From contig NZ_JAMLJN010000014.1 of the NCBI RefSeq assembly GCF_023634865.1, positions 1 to 33,634 on the forward strand: a DNA stretch of 33,634 nucleotides, given 5' to 3'. The position numbers and the translations under genes were made by a program. This stretch comes from Flavobacterium fragile. Lineage in GTDB: Bacteria; Bacteroidota; Bacteroidia; Flavobacteriales; Flavobacteriaceae. Shown in pieces: positions 7,501-15,617 of this stretch (position 1 is the first letter of the stretch; every line of letters begins with the position of its first letter). The notes beneath the pieces are model-generated. The model did not search any database. It worked only from the letters and a program-made list of their open reading frames with translations, and was not told the DNA's origin.

Positions 7501-8226
7501 ATGAAAGCATTACTATTACGAGAAATAAAATCCTTTTTTGGTTCGCCGATTGGATATTTAGTCATCGGGATTTTTCTTTTACTCAACGGATTATTTCTTT
7601 GGGTTTTTGAAGGCGAATTCAACATATTAAACTCGGGTTTTGCCGATATGAGTCCGTTTTTTAAATTGGCACCATGGATTTTAATTTTCTTAATCCCTGC
7701 AGTAACCATGCGCAGTTTCTCAGATGAGAAAAAACAAGGAACGATTGAATTGTTGTTTACTAAACCGCTTTCAAATTGGGACATCGTAAACGGAAAATTC
7801 TTAGGTGCTTTGGTTTTAATCATTTTAGCGATTGTTCCAACGATTATTTATGTGTTGACGATTTCTCATTTTGGAAATCCTCAAGGCAATATTGATATGG
7901 GAAGCACCTTAGGTTCTTACTTCGGATTATTGTTCTTAATTGCGGCTTACACAGCGATTGGAATTTTTGCTTCTACTTTATCAGACAATCAAATTGTAGC
8001 GTTTATAATTGCGGTTTTTTGTTGTTTCTTTTTCTATTTTGGGTTTGATGGCATTGCGTCGTTCCTTGGAAATTACAGTTCGATGTTTGCAGCTTTAGGA
8101 ATGGATTATCACTTTAAAAGTATGAGTCGCGGTGTGTTAGATACGCGTGATATTGTATACTTTGTGAGTGTGACGTTTTTGTTTTTATCAGCAACGGTTT
8201 ATCAACTTAAATCTTTGAAATGGTAA
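7501..8226 (+). CDS. gldF: Gliding motility-associated ABC transporter permease GldF
   Basis: GldF is the membrane permease of the GldA-GldF-GldG ABC transporter needed for gliding in Flavobacterium. The 241 residues show about six membrane segments: 20-37, 56-74, 98-118, 135-158, 164-184 and 218-236. The SDEKKQGTIELLFTKPLSNWDIVNGKF loop after the second segment (about residues 78-105) is typical of ABC-2 type permeases. Its last codons overlap the start of gldG (ATG at 8220), which indicates translational coupling. The ATPase GldA is not in this window. The gene may share a transcript with the two genes upstream, from which it is separated by 79 bases of repeat sequence. Confidence 0.93.
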   Translation: MKALLLREIKSFFGSPIGYLVIGIFLLLNGLFLWVFEGEFNILNSGFADMSPFFKLAPWILIFLIPAVTMRSFSDEKKQGTIELLFTKPLSNWDIVNGKFLGALVLIILAIVPTIIYVLTISHFGNPQGNIDMGSTLGSYFGLLFLIAAYTAIGIFASTLSDNQIVAFIIAVFCCFFFYFGFDGIASFLGNYSSMFAALGMDYHFKSMSRGVLDTRDIVYFVSVTFLFLSATVYQLKSLKW

Positions 8227-9908
8227 TGGCAGCAAACAAATCAAAAGCTTTAAAGCAATTAGGAATTGTATTTTTAGCAATCATCGTTATCAATTTAATC
8301 AGCAACTTCTTTTTCAAACGTTTTGACTTAACGCAAGACAAACGCTATACTTTATCAGAAACGACATTAAACATTATAAAAGATGTGGATAGTCCGTTAT
8401 ACATAGAAGTGTATTTGGAAGGGAATTTTCCACCAGAATTCAAACGTTTACAAAACGAAACCAAACAACTTTTAGAGGAATTCGCCGCTTATAATTCGAA
8501 CATTATTTTCAACTTCAAAAATCCGATTGAAAAAGAGGAAACGCGAGTAGAAAAAATGAAAGAATTCTACGCGAAAGGCATGCAACCGTTAAGCATCACT
8601 GTGGAAGACAAAGGAAAGCAATCGCAAGAAGTGGTTTTCCCTTGGGCACAAGCGACTTATGGTGATAAATTCACGAAAGTGGCGTTGTTGAAAAACCTAA
8701 TGGGTGCTTCTACGGAACAAAAAGTAATTAGTTCGGTACAGCATTTGGAATTTGGTTTTGCGGAAGCTATCAATAAAATTTCGAAAGAAAAACAAAAGAA
8801 AATTGCCGTAATCAAAGGAAATGGCGAGTTAATCGAACCTTTCATGGCTGATTTTCTGAAAACAGTTAGAGAAAGTTATTACATCGGACCTTTTACATTA
8901 GATTCGGTAGCTAAACAACCCACACAGACACTTGAAGCACTTAAAAAATACGATTTAGCCGTAATTGCAAAACCAACCGAAGCTTTCACCGAAGAAGAAA
9001 AACAAGTCTTAGACCAATTCATTGTCAATGGTGGAAAAACATTATGGTTAGTAGATGCAGTAGCGGCCGATATGGATAGCCTATACAACGAAACAGGAAC
9101 TATTTTACCAGCGTCTAGAGAGTTGAACTTAACAGATATGTTATTTAAATATGGTATTCGAATCAATCCTTCGATTATCAAAGATGAGTATGGAACTCCT
9201 ATTAAATTAGCTACAGGAAATCAAGGTAGTGAAACGCAATATCAAGAATATACATGGCGTTTTGCCCCTTTCATTTACCCTGTTTCTTCACATCCTGTGG
9301 TTAAAAATATGGAAGGAATTAAATTTGAATTTGCTTCACCAATCGAAATCTTAAAAAACGACATTAAGAAAACCGTTTTATTAGCTTCTTCCGAATATTC
9401 CAAAACTGTGGGAATGCTAACACCTATTTCATTAGATATGGTTACAGAAGAAACCACTCCTGAAGAATATGCCGGCAAAGGATTACTTCCAGTGGCCGTT
9501 CTATTAGAAGGAAAATTCAAGTCAGCTTATCAAAACCGAGTGTTGCCATTTAAATACAATTCGTTTCAACCAATAGGTAAAGAAAATAAGATGATCGTAA
9601 TTTCTGATGGCGATATCATCAAAAATCAACTAGACAAAGGTATGCCTTTGGAATTAGGTTTCGACAAGTGGACCAATCAGCTTTATGGCAACAAAGAGTT
9701 CTTGATGAACTGCGTAAATTACCTTTTAGACGACAACGGACTTATTAACATCCGAAGTAAAGATGTCGATTTACCACTTTTAAACAAGGAAGAAGTGTAT
9801 AAAAATTACACCATGGCACAAATGGTAACTGTCGGATTACCAATAGTTTTTTTAGCTATCTTTGGTTTTTTATTTACGTTCTTACGCAAAAGAAAATACA
9901 GCCGCTAG
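8220..9908 (+). CDS. gldG: Gliding motility-associated ABC transporter auxiliary protein GldG
   Basis: GldG is the large extracytoplasmic partner of GldF in the gliding ABC transporter. The 562 residues have an N-terminal membrane anchor (about 14-31), a long periplasmic ABC-transporter auxiliary region with the conserved FFKRFDLTQDKRYTLSETT after the anchor, and a C-terminal membrane segment (about 534-555) followed by RKRKYSR. A second in-frame ATG at 8226 would shorten it by two residues. What the transporter carries is not settled; loss of gldF or gldG abolishes gliding in F. johnsoniae. No strong terminator is seen before dnaN. Confidence 0.93.
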   Translation: MVMAANKSKALKQLGIVFLAIIVINLISNFFFKRFDLTQDKRYTLSETTLNIIKDVDSPLYIEVYLEGNFPPEFKRLQNETKQLLEEFAAYNSNIIFNFKNPIEKEETRVEKMKEFYAKGMQPLSITVEDKGKQSQEVVFPWAQATYGDKFTKVALLKNLMGASTEQKVISSVQHLEFGFAEAINKISKEKQKKIAVIKGNGELIEPFMADFLKTVRESYYIGPFTLDSVAKQPTQTLEALKKYDLAVIAKPTEAFTEEEKQVLDQFIVNGGKTLWLVDAVAADMDSLYNETGTILPASRELNLTDMLFKYGIRINPSIIKDEYGTPIKLATGNQGSETQYQEYTWRFAPFIYPVSSHPVVKNMEGIKFEFASPIEILKNDIKKTVLLASSEYSKTVGMLTPISLDMVTEETTPEEYAGKGLLPVAVLLEGKFKSAYQNRVLPFKYNSFQPIGKENKMIVISDGDIIKNQLDKGMPLELGFDKWTNQLYGNKEFLMNCVNYLLDDNGLINIRSKDVDLPLLNKEEVYKNYTMAQMVTVGLPIVFLAIFGFLFTFLRKRKYSR

Positions 9909-9925
9909 TTGTTAATAAAATTGTT

Positions 9926-9956
9926 TTTGCCGTTGAACAGAATTAGAATATATTTG
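9926..9956 (+). promoter_or_regulatory. dnaN promoter
   Basis: TTTG (9926-9929), exactly 19 bases, then TATATTTG (9949-9956) is a textbook Bacteroidota promoter. It starts a transcript about 35 bases ahead of the dnaN start codon. Confidence 0.75.
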
Positions 9957-9996
9957 TGAAATATAAAATCAAATCACGATTTTAAAATACAAGATG

Positions 9997-11115
9997 ATGA
10001 AGTTTATAGTATCGAGTTCGTATTTATTAAAACAATTACAAGTTTTAGGAAGTGTTATCAACAGCAGCAACACTCTACCTATTCTTGATAATTTCCTTTT
10101 TGAATTAGATAACAACCAATTAAAAGTTTCAGCTTCTGATTTGGAAACAACGATGACGGCTACGTTAGAAATTGATTCTACAAGTCAAGGTAGTGTTGCT
10201 ATTCCTGCAAAACTTTTATTAGATATCTTAAAAACCTTCCCAGAGCAACCGTTAACGTTTACTGTTGAAGACAATTCGACGGTAGAAATTAGCTCAAACT
10301 CGGGTAAATATGCGATTGCATACGCTCCAGGTGAAGAATTCCCTAAAGCAGTAGTTTTAGATGATCCTTCAAAAACATTGGTACCTGCAGAAGTATTAGC
10401 AACTGCAGTAAGCAAAACCATTTTCGCAGCTGGAAACGATGATTTACGCCCTGTAATGAGTGGTGTTTTCTTCCAATTTTCACCAGAAGGATTAATTTTC
10501 GTAGCAACAGACGCTCATAAATTAGTAAAATACGCTCGCACCGATGTAAAAGCATCGCAAGTAGCGGATTTTATTATGCCAAAAAAACCTTTAAACATTT
10601 TAAAAGGAATTTTAGCAGCTTCTGATGCTGAAGTTACTATCGAATATAACGATTCCAATGCTACTTTCTCTTTCGAGAATTATGTATTGACTTGTCGTTT
10701 AATCGATGGTAAATATCCAAACTACGAAGCGGTTATTCCAAAAGAAAATCCAAACAAATTATTAATCAACAGAGTTCAGTTTTTAAACTCGGTTCGTCGT
10801 GTGGCTATTTTTGCTAATAAAACTACGCACCAAATTCGTTTAAAAATCGCAGGAACCGAATTGAATATATCAGCAGAAGATATCGATTACTCAAACAAAG
10901 CAGACGAACGTTTGACTTGTGATTACCAAGGAGATGATATGCAAATCGGGTTCAACTCACGTTTCTTAACCGAAATGTTGAATAATTTATCAAGTGATGA
11001 AATCCAATTAGAAATGTCGATGCCAAACCGAGCAGGAATTTTAACTCCAGTGGATGGCTTAGACGAAGGTGAAACTGTTACGATGCTAGTAATGCCAGTA
11101 ATGTTGAGCAACTAA
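9997..11115 (+). CDS. dnaN: DNA polymerase III beta subunit (sliding clamp)
   Basis: The ring-shaped clamp that holds the replicative polymerase on DNA. The 372 residues match the usual length and show three similar domains of about 120 residues. The start MKFIVSSSYLLKQLQVLG, the LPILDNFLFEL segment, RPVMSGVFFQ in domain 2 and the C-terminal VMPVML tail are typical. Two ATG codons lie in tandem (9994 and 9997); the family's usual first residues MKFIVSS favour 9997. Unlike in many bacteria it is not next to dnaA or recF, which is common in Bacteroidota. It has its own promoter and terminator. Confidence 0.97.
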   Translation: MKFIVSSSYLLKQLQVLGSVINSSNTLPILDNFLFELDNNQLKVSASDLETTMTATLEIDSTSQGSVAIPAKLLLDILKTFPEQPLTFTVEDNSTVEISSNSGKYAIAYAPGEEFPKAVVLDDPSKTLVPAEVLATAVSKTIFAAGNDDLRPVMSGVFFQFSPEGLIFVATDAHKLVKYARTDVKASQVADFIMPKKPLNILKGILAASDAEVTIEYNDSNATFSFENYVLTCRLIDGKYPNYEAVIPKENPNKLLINRVQFLNSVRRVAIFANKTTHQIRLKIAGTELNISAEDIDYSNKADERLTCDYQGDDMQIGFNSRFLTEMLNNLSSDEIQLEMSMPNRAGILTPVDGLDEGETVTMLVMPVMLSN

Positions 11116-11174
11116 TTTACAATAATTGATTTTACAGTTTAACTGAGAATCTTATTACCAACCCTAACTAACTT

Positions 11175-11208
11175 AAAAACCACTTAGCTTTTGCTTTAGT
11201 GGTTTTTT
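11175..11208 (+). terminator. Terminator after dnaN
   Basis: AAAACCACT and AGTGGTTTT pair around a 13-base loop that includes AGC and GCT, followed by six T residues. Confidence 0.88.
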
Positions 11209-11335
11209 AATTTTTAAAAAGATTTAGCTTTAAAAATAACTTTTTAACCTATAAAGAAATTGCTAAAACAATTGCTTACAAAAGAAATAATTTGGTTAAA
11301 AAACTTTATTTTTGAAAATCAAATCAAATTCAACC

Positions 11336-13060
11336 ATGCGTTTTCATACAATAAGTTTGCTTTTCTTCTCGATATCTGTGTTTTCACAAAACGATTTATC
11401 AACACCTTTTGAACGTGGCAATGGCAATCAATCCACTACTTATGAAGAATGTATTGCATTTTATGAAAAATTAGATGAGAATTTTGCCAACATCCAAATG
11501 ATTCAAAAAGGCACCACCGATAGCTGGAAACCTTTGCATTTGGTACTTTTTTCAAGCGAAGGCAAATTTGATTTTGACGAATATTTTACTAAAAACAAAG
11601 CCGTAATTTTAATCAATAACGGAATTCACGCAGGTGAACCTGATGGAATTGACGCTACCATGATGTTAATGCGAGATTTAGCCATGGGGAAAATCAAAAC
11701 GGCTAAAAATACTTTAATTGCTGCTATTCCAGTGTATAGCGTCGGCGGAATGTTGAACCGAAATTCGCATTCCAGAGCCAATCAAAACGGTCCCGAAAAA
11801 TATGGTTTTAGAGGAAATGGGCGCAATTATGATTTGAATCGCGATTTTATCAAATCGGATACTAAAAATTCGAGAAGTTTTCAAAAGTTGTTTACCGAAT
11901 TAAATCCCGATATTTTCTTAGACAATCACGTTTCTAACGGCGCGGATTATCAATATACGTTTACTTGTATTGCAACCCAACATGAACGTTTGGGAAACAA
12001 ATTAGGTAATTATTTCATCAACGAATTGTATCCTTCGGTGGTAAAAGACATGAACAAAAAGAAAATCGATGTGGTTCCGTATGTAAACATTCACGGTGAT
12101 ATGCCTGATAAAGGTTTTGAGCAATTTAGCGATACCCCACGATATGCCACAGGTTATTCAACTTTATTCCACACTTTAGGATTTGTTCCCGAAACACACA
12201 TGTTGAAAGTCTACAAAGAGCGCGTAAAAGTGACTTACGAATTTATGGTCAGCACGATCAATTTCGCGGATACAAATTGGCAAAAAATCAAGCAAATGCG
12301 AAAAGATGCTTTGAACGAATATCAAGTTGGGATGCCATATCCATTAGATTGGGCAATTGATTCTACGAAAGTGTCTTATATTGATTTTAAAGGCTATCAA
12401 GGTGGTTACAAACCAAGCGATATTTCAGGAAAAGACCGATTGTTTTACGATAAAAGCAAACCGTTTACCAAAAAAATTCCGTTTTATGGGAATTATAAGC
12501 CAACGAAATTCGTAAACATTCCGAAAGCATATGTTATTCAGCAATCGCAATGGCAAGTGTTGGATATTTTGAAATTGAATAACATTAATGCACATCGTCT
12601 GCAAAAAGATACGATTATTGAAGTAGAATCGTATAAAATTGAAAGTTATCAAACCTCAAAATCGCCTTACGAAGGGCATTACTTTCATTACAATACGAAA
12701 GTTTCCAAATCGACTCAAAAAGTAAAATTTTTCATGGGTGATTATGTATTTTACACGAATCAACCAGGCGTAAAATATTTAGTTGAAACTTTAGAACCAG
12801 AAGCAGTAGACAGTTATTTCAATTGGAACTTCTTTGATCCTATTTTACAACAAAAAGAGTATTTTTCTGCTTATGTTTTTGAAGATTTAGCGAAAGAATT
12901 CTTAGATAAAAATCCAAAAATAAAAGCCGAATTAGAACAAAAGAAACAAAACGACAAAGCTTTCGCTGAAAATGGAGCTGCACAATTGGATTGGGTGTAC
13001 AGACAATCACCTTATTATGAAAAAGCGCATTTGCAGTATCCGGTGTATCGAGTGAATTAG
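11336..13060 (+). CDS. Secreted M14 family zinc carboxypeptidase
   Basis: An exported metallopeptidase of the M14 family. Residues 1-18 from the ATG at 11336 form a signal peptide (RFHTISLLFFSISVFSQ). The zinc motif HAGEPDG has His98 and Glu101, the substrate-binding NGRNYDLNRDF lies at about 162-172, and the third zinc ligand is probably His198 in LDNHVSNGADYQ; PETHM near residue 290 may supply the catalytic Glu. The 574 residues are longer than the core M14 domain, and the C-terminal 230 residues match nothing I recognise. A TTG at 11312 would add eight residues but overlaps a -7-like TATTTTTG (11307-11314), so I reject it. The lipoprotein gene follows after 30 bases. Confidence 0.88.
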   Translation: MRFHTISLLFFSISVFSQNDLSTPFERGNGNQSTTYEECIAFYEKLDENFANIQMIQKGTTDSWKPLHLVLFSSEGKFDFDEYFTKNKAVILINNGIHAGEPDGIDATMMLMRDLAMGKIKTAKNTLIAAIPVYSVGGMLNRNSHSRANQNGPEKYGFRGNGRNYDLNRDFIKSDTKNSRSFQKLFTELNPDIFLDNHVSNGADYQYTFTCIATQHERLGNKLGNYFINELYPSVVKDMNKKKIDVVPYVNIHGDMPDKGFEQFSDTPRYATGYSTLFHTLGFVPETHMLKVYKERVKVTYEFMVSTINFADTNWQKIKQMRKDALNEYQVGMPYPLDWAIDSTKVSYIDFKGYQGGYKPSDISGKDRLFYDKSKPFTKKIPFYGNYKPTKFVNIPKAYVIQQSQWQVLDILKLNNINAHRLQKDTIIEVESYKIESYQTSKSPYEGHYFHYNTKVSKSTQKVKFFMGDYVFYTNQPGVKYLVETLEPEAVDSYFNWNFFDPILQQKEYFSAYVFEDLAKEFLDKNPKIKAELEQKKQNDKAFAENGAAQLDWVYRQSPYYEKAHLQYPVYRVN

Positions 13061-13090
13061 AAGAAAGAAAAAAGATTTGAATAAAAAACG

Positions 13091-13732
13091 ATGAAAAAAC
13101 ATTCTTATATCATAACATCAATAATTCTAATTATGATTTTTAACTCTTGTGAAAATAAAGATAAATACGATATTTTCTGGGATTGGTTTACCAAAAATGA
13201 AGACAAATATTATAACTACGAAAAGAATAATCAAGAACTACTTTTTAATAATTTACACCAAAAACTTATTGAAATTGACTCCAATCTTGTATTTGAATTT
13301 GGCCCTATTCAATCAAATAATAAAAGAGAATTTACAATTTCAGCTGATGGATTAAAAGAATCTTTTCCATCTGTAATTGAATTAGTAAAAAAGGCTCCAA
13401 ATCTAAATAAATGGAAAATTAGTTCATTTAGACAAAGAATTCCTGGAGATGAAATTGAAATAAAATATGATAATTTTAAAATTTCTTATGACGATATTTA
13501 CTTCAGATATTCAGAAGAATCAGGAAGAATTGGATTAGAACTAAATATTCGTGATTACAAAGAAACTCCTGAATTTATAAATGCTACATATGTTTTACTT
13601 GATGGACTAATCGGTGAATATGATATGGAAACAAAAGTAGATTGGATAGAAAGAAAGTCTCTTGATGAAACCAAAATCGATTCACTTTACAAACTTATTG
13701 AATTAAGAGAAATTATCGATGATTTAAAATAA
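13091..13732 (+). CDS. Predicted lipoprotein of unknown function
   Basis: The 213 residues start with a lipoprotein signal (hydrophobic segment 5-18, then FNSC with Cys20 as the acylated residue), so the protein is probably membrane-anchored. The body is soluble and acidic. It carries FWDWFTKNEDKYYNYE, FEFGPIQ, REFTISADG, FPSVIELVKKAPNLNKWKI and FRYSEESGRIGLELNI, a set of motifs I associate with small conserved proteins of unknown function that are scattered in bacteria. It follows the M14 peptidase gene by 30 bases, so co-transcription is likely. No promoter of its own is evident. I cannot assign a function. Confidence 0.8.
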   Translation: MKKHSYIITSIILIMIFNSCENKDKYDIFWDWFTKNEDKYYNYEKNNQELLFNNLHQKLIEIDSNLVFEFGPIQSNNKREFTISADGLKESFPSVIELVKKAPNLNKWKISSFRQRIPGDEIEIKYDNFKISYDDIYFRYSEESGRIGLELNIRDYKETPEFINATYVLLDGLIGEYDMETKVDWIERKSLDETKIDSLYKLIELREIIDDLK

Positions 13733-13774
13733 TACTATTATTTTCATCTTTTCTCTTTCTTCTTCCTTCTCAAA

Positions 13775-14374
13775 TCAAACCACCTTCTCCGCTTCAAACA
13801 ACAATTTAATATTCTCGTACGAGTTCTCCAATAAAAACTTAATATCCTTTGGATTCACCCATTCTACACGTTCGATTCCTTCATCGGCTTGACCTTGTGG
13901 TGTGCCTTCGTATTTGGTTCGCATTTCAAACCATTGGGTAATTTTTAGTTTATAGCGACCATTGCGTTTGAAAATATGATAGGTTCTTTGTAGTTTTTCT
14001 GTGATGACTAATCCGTTAACGCCCGTTTCTTCCTCAACTTCTCTTATAGCGGTTTCTTCAATGGTTTCGTTTTTTTCGGTACCGCCTTTTGGTAAATCCC
14101 ATTTGCCGTTTCTAAAAATAAAAAGCACATCGCCGTCTTTGTTGTAAACCAATCCACCACCTGCTTTTTCAACGGGTAATTTCGCACGAAGCGTTTTCAT
14201 AATTAACTTCTCATCGGGATGATACAAAAAAGCTTTCTGAATTTTATTCTGAAAAATTTTAACAATCAACTTCTTAATATCAACACTTTCCAACAAAAAA
14301 AGTTTGAAATCGGTCTCTTTTTGAACCTGATTTGTCAAAAAAAGTGGCTTATCGTTCACAAAAACTTTATACAT
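13775..14374 (-). CDS. Nudix hydrolase
   Basis: A hydrolase that cleaves nucleoside diphosphates linked to another group; the substrate is unknown. From the ATG at 14374 it has 199 residues. The Nudix box G-x5-E-x7-REVEEETGV lies at about 97-119 with all consensus residues. The N-terminal 70 residues (YKVFVNDKPLFLTN onward) form an extension common to flavobacterial members. An upstream in-frame ATG at 14401 would overlap the pyrE coding region and add nine residues; the conserved YKVFVNDK start favours 14374. It is head-to-head with pyrE, the two start codons being only eight bases apart. Confidence 0.92.
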   Translation of the reverse strand: MYKVFVNDKPLFLTNQVQKETDFKLFLLESVDIKKLIVKIFQNKIQKAFLYHPDEKLIMKTLRAKLPVEKAGGGLVYNKDGDVLFIFRNGKWDLPKGGTEKNETIEETAIREVEEETGVNGLVITEKLQRTYHIFKRNGRYKLKITQWFEMRTKYEGTPQGQADEGIERVEWVNPKDIKFLLENSYENIKLLFEAEKVV

Positions 14375-14377
14375 TTG
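14370..14377 (+). promoter_or_regulatory. -7 box for pyrE, overlapping the Nudix start codon
   Basis: TACATTTG followed by C matches TAnnTTTG. It ends four bases before the pyrE ATG (14382), so the pyrE message would have almost no leader. The Nudix start codon (minus strand, 14372-14374) lies inside this box. I see no good -33 TTG at 19-21 bases. Confidence 0.5.
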
Positions 14378-14381
14378 CAAT

Positions 14382-15029
14382 ATGATTTTTAATAACAACA
14401 CAGCACAACAAACAGCCGAATTGCTTTTACAAATAAACGCAATTAAATTAAATTCTAAAAATCCTTTTACGTGGGCTTCAGGCTGGAAGTCACCAATTTA
14501 TTGCGACAACCGCATAATCCTTTCATTTCCAGCGGTTAGAAACTATGTACGCGATGAATTTGCGAAACATATTGAAGACAAATTTGGCAAACCAGATGTA
14601 ATTGCAGGCGTTGCAACCGGCGCGATTGGAATCGGAATTTTGGTAGCTGAAGCGATGGGATTACCTTTTGTATACGTTCGTCCAGAACCCAAAAAACACG
14701 GAAGACAAAACCAAGTGGAAGGCTTCTTGCAAAAAGGACAAAACGTAGTGGTAGTTGAAGATTTGATTTCGACTGGCGGAAGCAGTTTATTAGCGGTTGA
14801 AGCTTTACGCAACGAAGGTGCTAATGTAAAAGGAATGGCAGCGATTTTCACTTATGGTTTCCCAATTTCAAAAGAACGTTTTGAAGCGGCAAATTTGGAT
14901 GTTTTCACATTAAGCAATTACGAAAACTTATTACAAAAAGCGGTTGACAAACAATATGTTTCAGAGAATGAATTGGAAACATTGAGCGCTTGGAATGCTA
15001 ATCCTGCTGAATGGAATGTAGAAGTTTAG
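14382..15029 (+). CDS. pyrE: Orotate phosphoribosyltransferase
   Basis: This enzyme makes orotidine monophosphate from orotate and PRPP in pyrimidine synthesis. The 215 residues match the family length. The PRPP-binding motif VVVVEDLISTGGSS lies at 122-135, the substrate region FTWASGWKSPIYCDNR at 29-44, and KKHGRQNQVEG, the mobile catalytic loop, at about 104-114. The start at 14382 fits the usual beginning of flavobacterial PyrE (IFNNNTAQQTAELLLQINA). The SRPBCC gene follows after 47 bases and shares its terminator. Confidence 0.96.
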   Translation: MIFNNNTAQQTAELLLQINAIKLNSKNPFTWASGWKSPIYCDNRIILSFPAVRNYVRDEFAKHIEDKFGKPDVIAGVATGAIGIGILVAEAMGLPFVYVRPEPKKHGRQNQVEGFLQKGQNVVVVEDLISTGGSSLLAVEALRNEGANVKGMAAIFTYGFPISKERFEAANLDVFTLSNYENLLQKAVDKQYVSENELETLSAWNANPAEWNVEV

Positions 15030-15076
15030 TTTCCCCCTTTTAAACTCATAACCTTTTAAACTTATAAACAAAACAT

Positions 15077-15469
15077 ATGAACTTAGAAAGTCCAAAAGTA
15101 AACGTATCAAAATCGGCTGAATATTTATTCAACGCTTTAAACGACGTAAAGAATTTCGAGAAATTAATGCCTGAAAATATCGCAAAATTTGAAGTAATCG
15201 ACGAAAATTGCTTTGAATTCGGATTAAAAGGAATGCCAGAAATTAAATTGGTAAAAAAAGGGGGAACTCCAAATTCGCAAGTGGTTTTAGGAGCGGCTTC
15301 AAGTAAATTACCTTTTACCTTAACTGGAAACTTAAACGCAATTGATGCTGATAACACAGAAGTGCAATTAGCTTTTGAAGGTGATTTCAACCCAATGATG
15401 GCAATGATGATCAAAGGACCGATCACCAAATTCATTGAGACATTAGCTCAGAATATGGGGAAATTATAG
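15077..15469 (+). CDS. SRPBCC (START-like) family protein
   Basis: A 130-residue protein with the helix-grip fold of the SRPBCC superfamily, which binds hydrophobic small molecules. It starts NLESPKVNVSKSAEYLFNALNDVKNFEKLMP, the usual strand-helix-helix opening, and ends in a long C-terminal helix (MMIKGPITKFIETLAQNMGKL region). There is no signal peptide. It lies directly after pyrE and I recall the same pairing in other flavobacteria, but the ligand and role are unknown. The strong terminator at 15488 ends the pair. Confidence 0.85.
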   Translation: MNLESPKVNVSKSAEYLFNALNDVKNFEKLMPENIAKFEVIDENCFEFGLKGMPEIKLVKKGGTPNSQVVLGAASSKLPFTLTGNLNAIDADNTEVQLAFEGDFNPMMAMMIKGPITKFIETLAQNMGKL

Positions 15470-15487
15470 TTTCCTGAATACTTTAGA

Positions 15488-15529
15488 ACACGAATTGCAT
15501 GATTTAATTTATGTGATTCGTGTTTTTTT
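15488..15529 (+). terminator. Terminator after the pyrE-SRPBCC pair
   Basis: ACACGAAT and ATTCGTGT form a perfect 8-bp stem, extended by five more pairs including two G-T wobbles, around a 10-base loop, with a run of T residues after it. Confidence 0.92.
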
Positions 15530-15538
15530 ATTGATTCT

Positions 15539-15607
15539 TGTCATCCTGAACTTGTTTCAGGATCTTTTCTTATATTCTTGAGATGCTGAAACAAGTTCAG
15601 CATGACA
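15539..15607. repeat. Pair of inverted REP-like palindromes
   Basis: Two 27-base arms, 15539-15565 and 15581-15607, are inverted copies with two mismatches. Each arm is itself a palindrome: ATCCTGAA-CTTGT-TTCAGGAT on the left and ATGCTGAA-ACAAG-TTCAGCAT on the right. The two differences between the arms are compensated within each arm, so each small hairpin keeps perfect pairing. The GTCATCCTGAACTTGTTTCA form is a dispersed repeat that I recall from several bacterial groups. It lies between two converging genes. Confidence 0.75.
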
Positions 15608-15617
15608 GAAGTTTTAT

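Noticed and set aside
7425..7823. 132-codon open frame opposite gldF
   Set aside because: It begins in the gldF coding region and ends in the intergenic repeat; gldF is certain.
14543..14851. 102-codon open frame opposite pyrE
   Set aside because: pyrE has its full set of motifs here; this is a shadow frame.
15046..15435. Long open frame on the minus strand across the SRPBCC gene
   Set aside because: It overlaps a recognisable protein family on the plus strand, and its own product shows no known motif.
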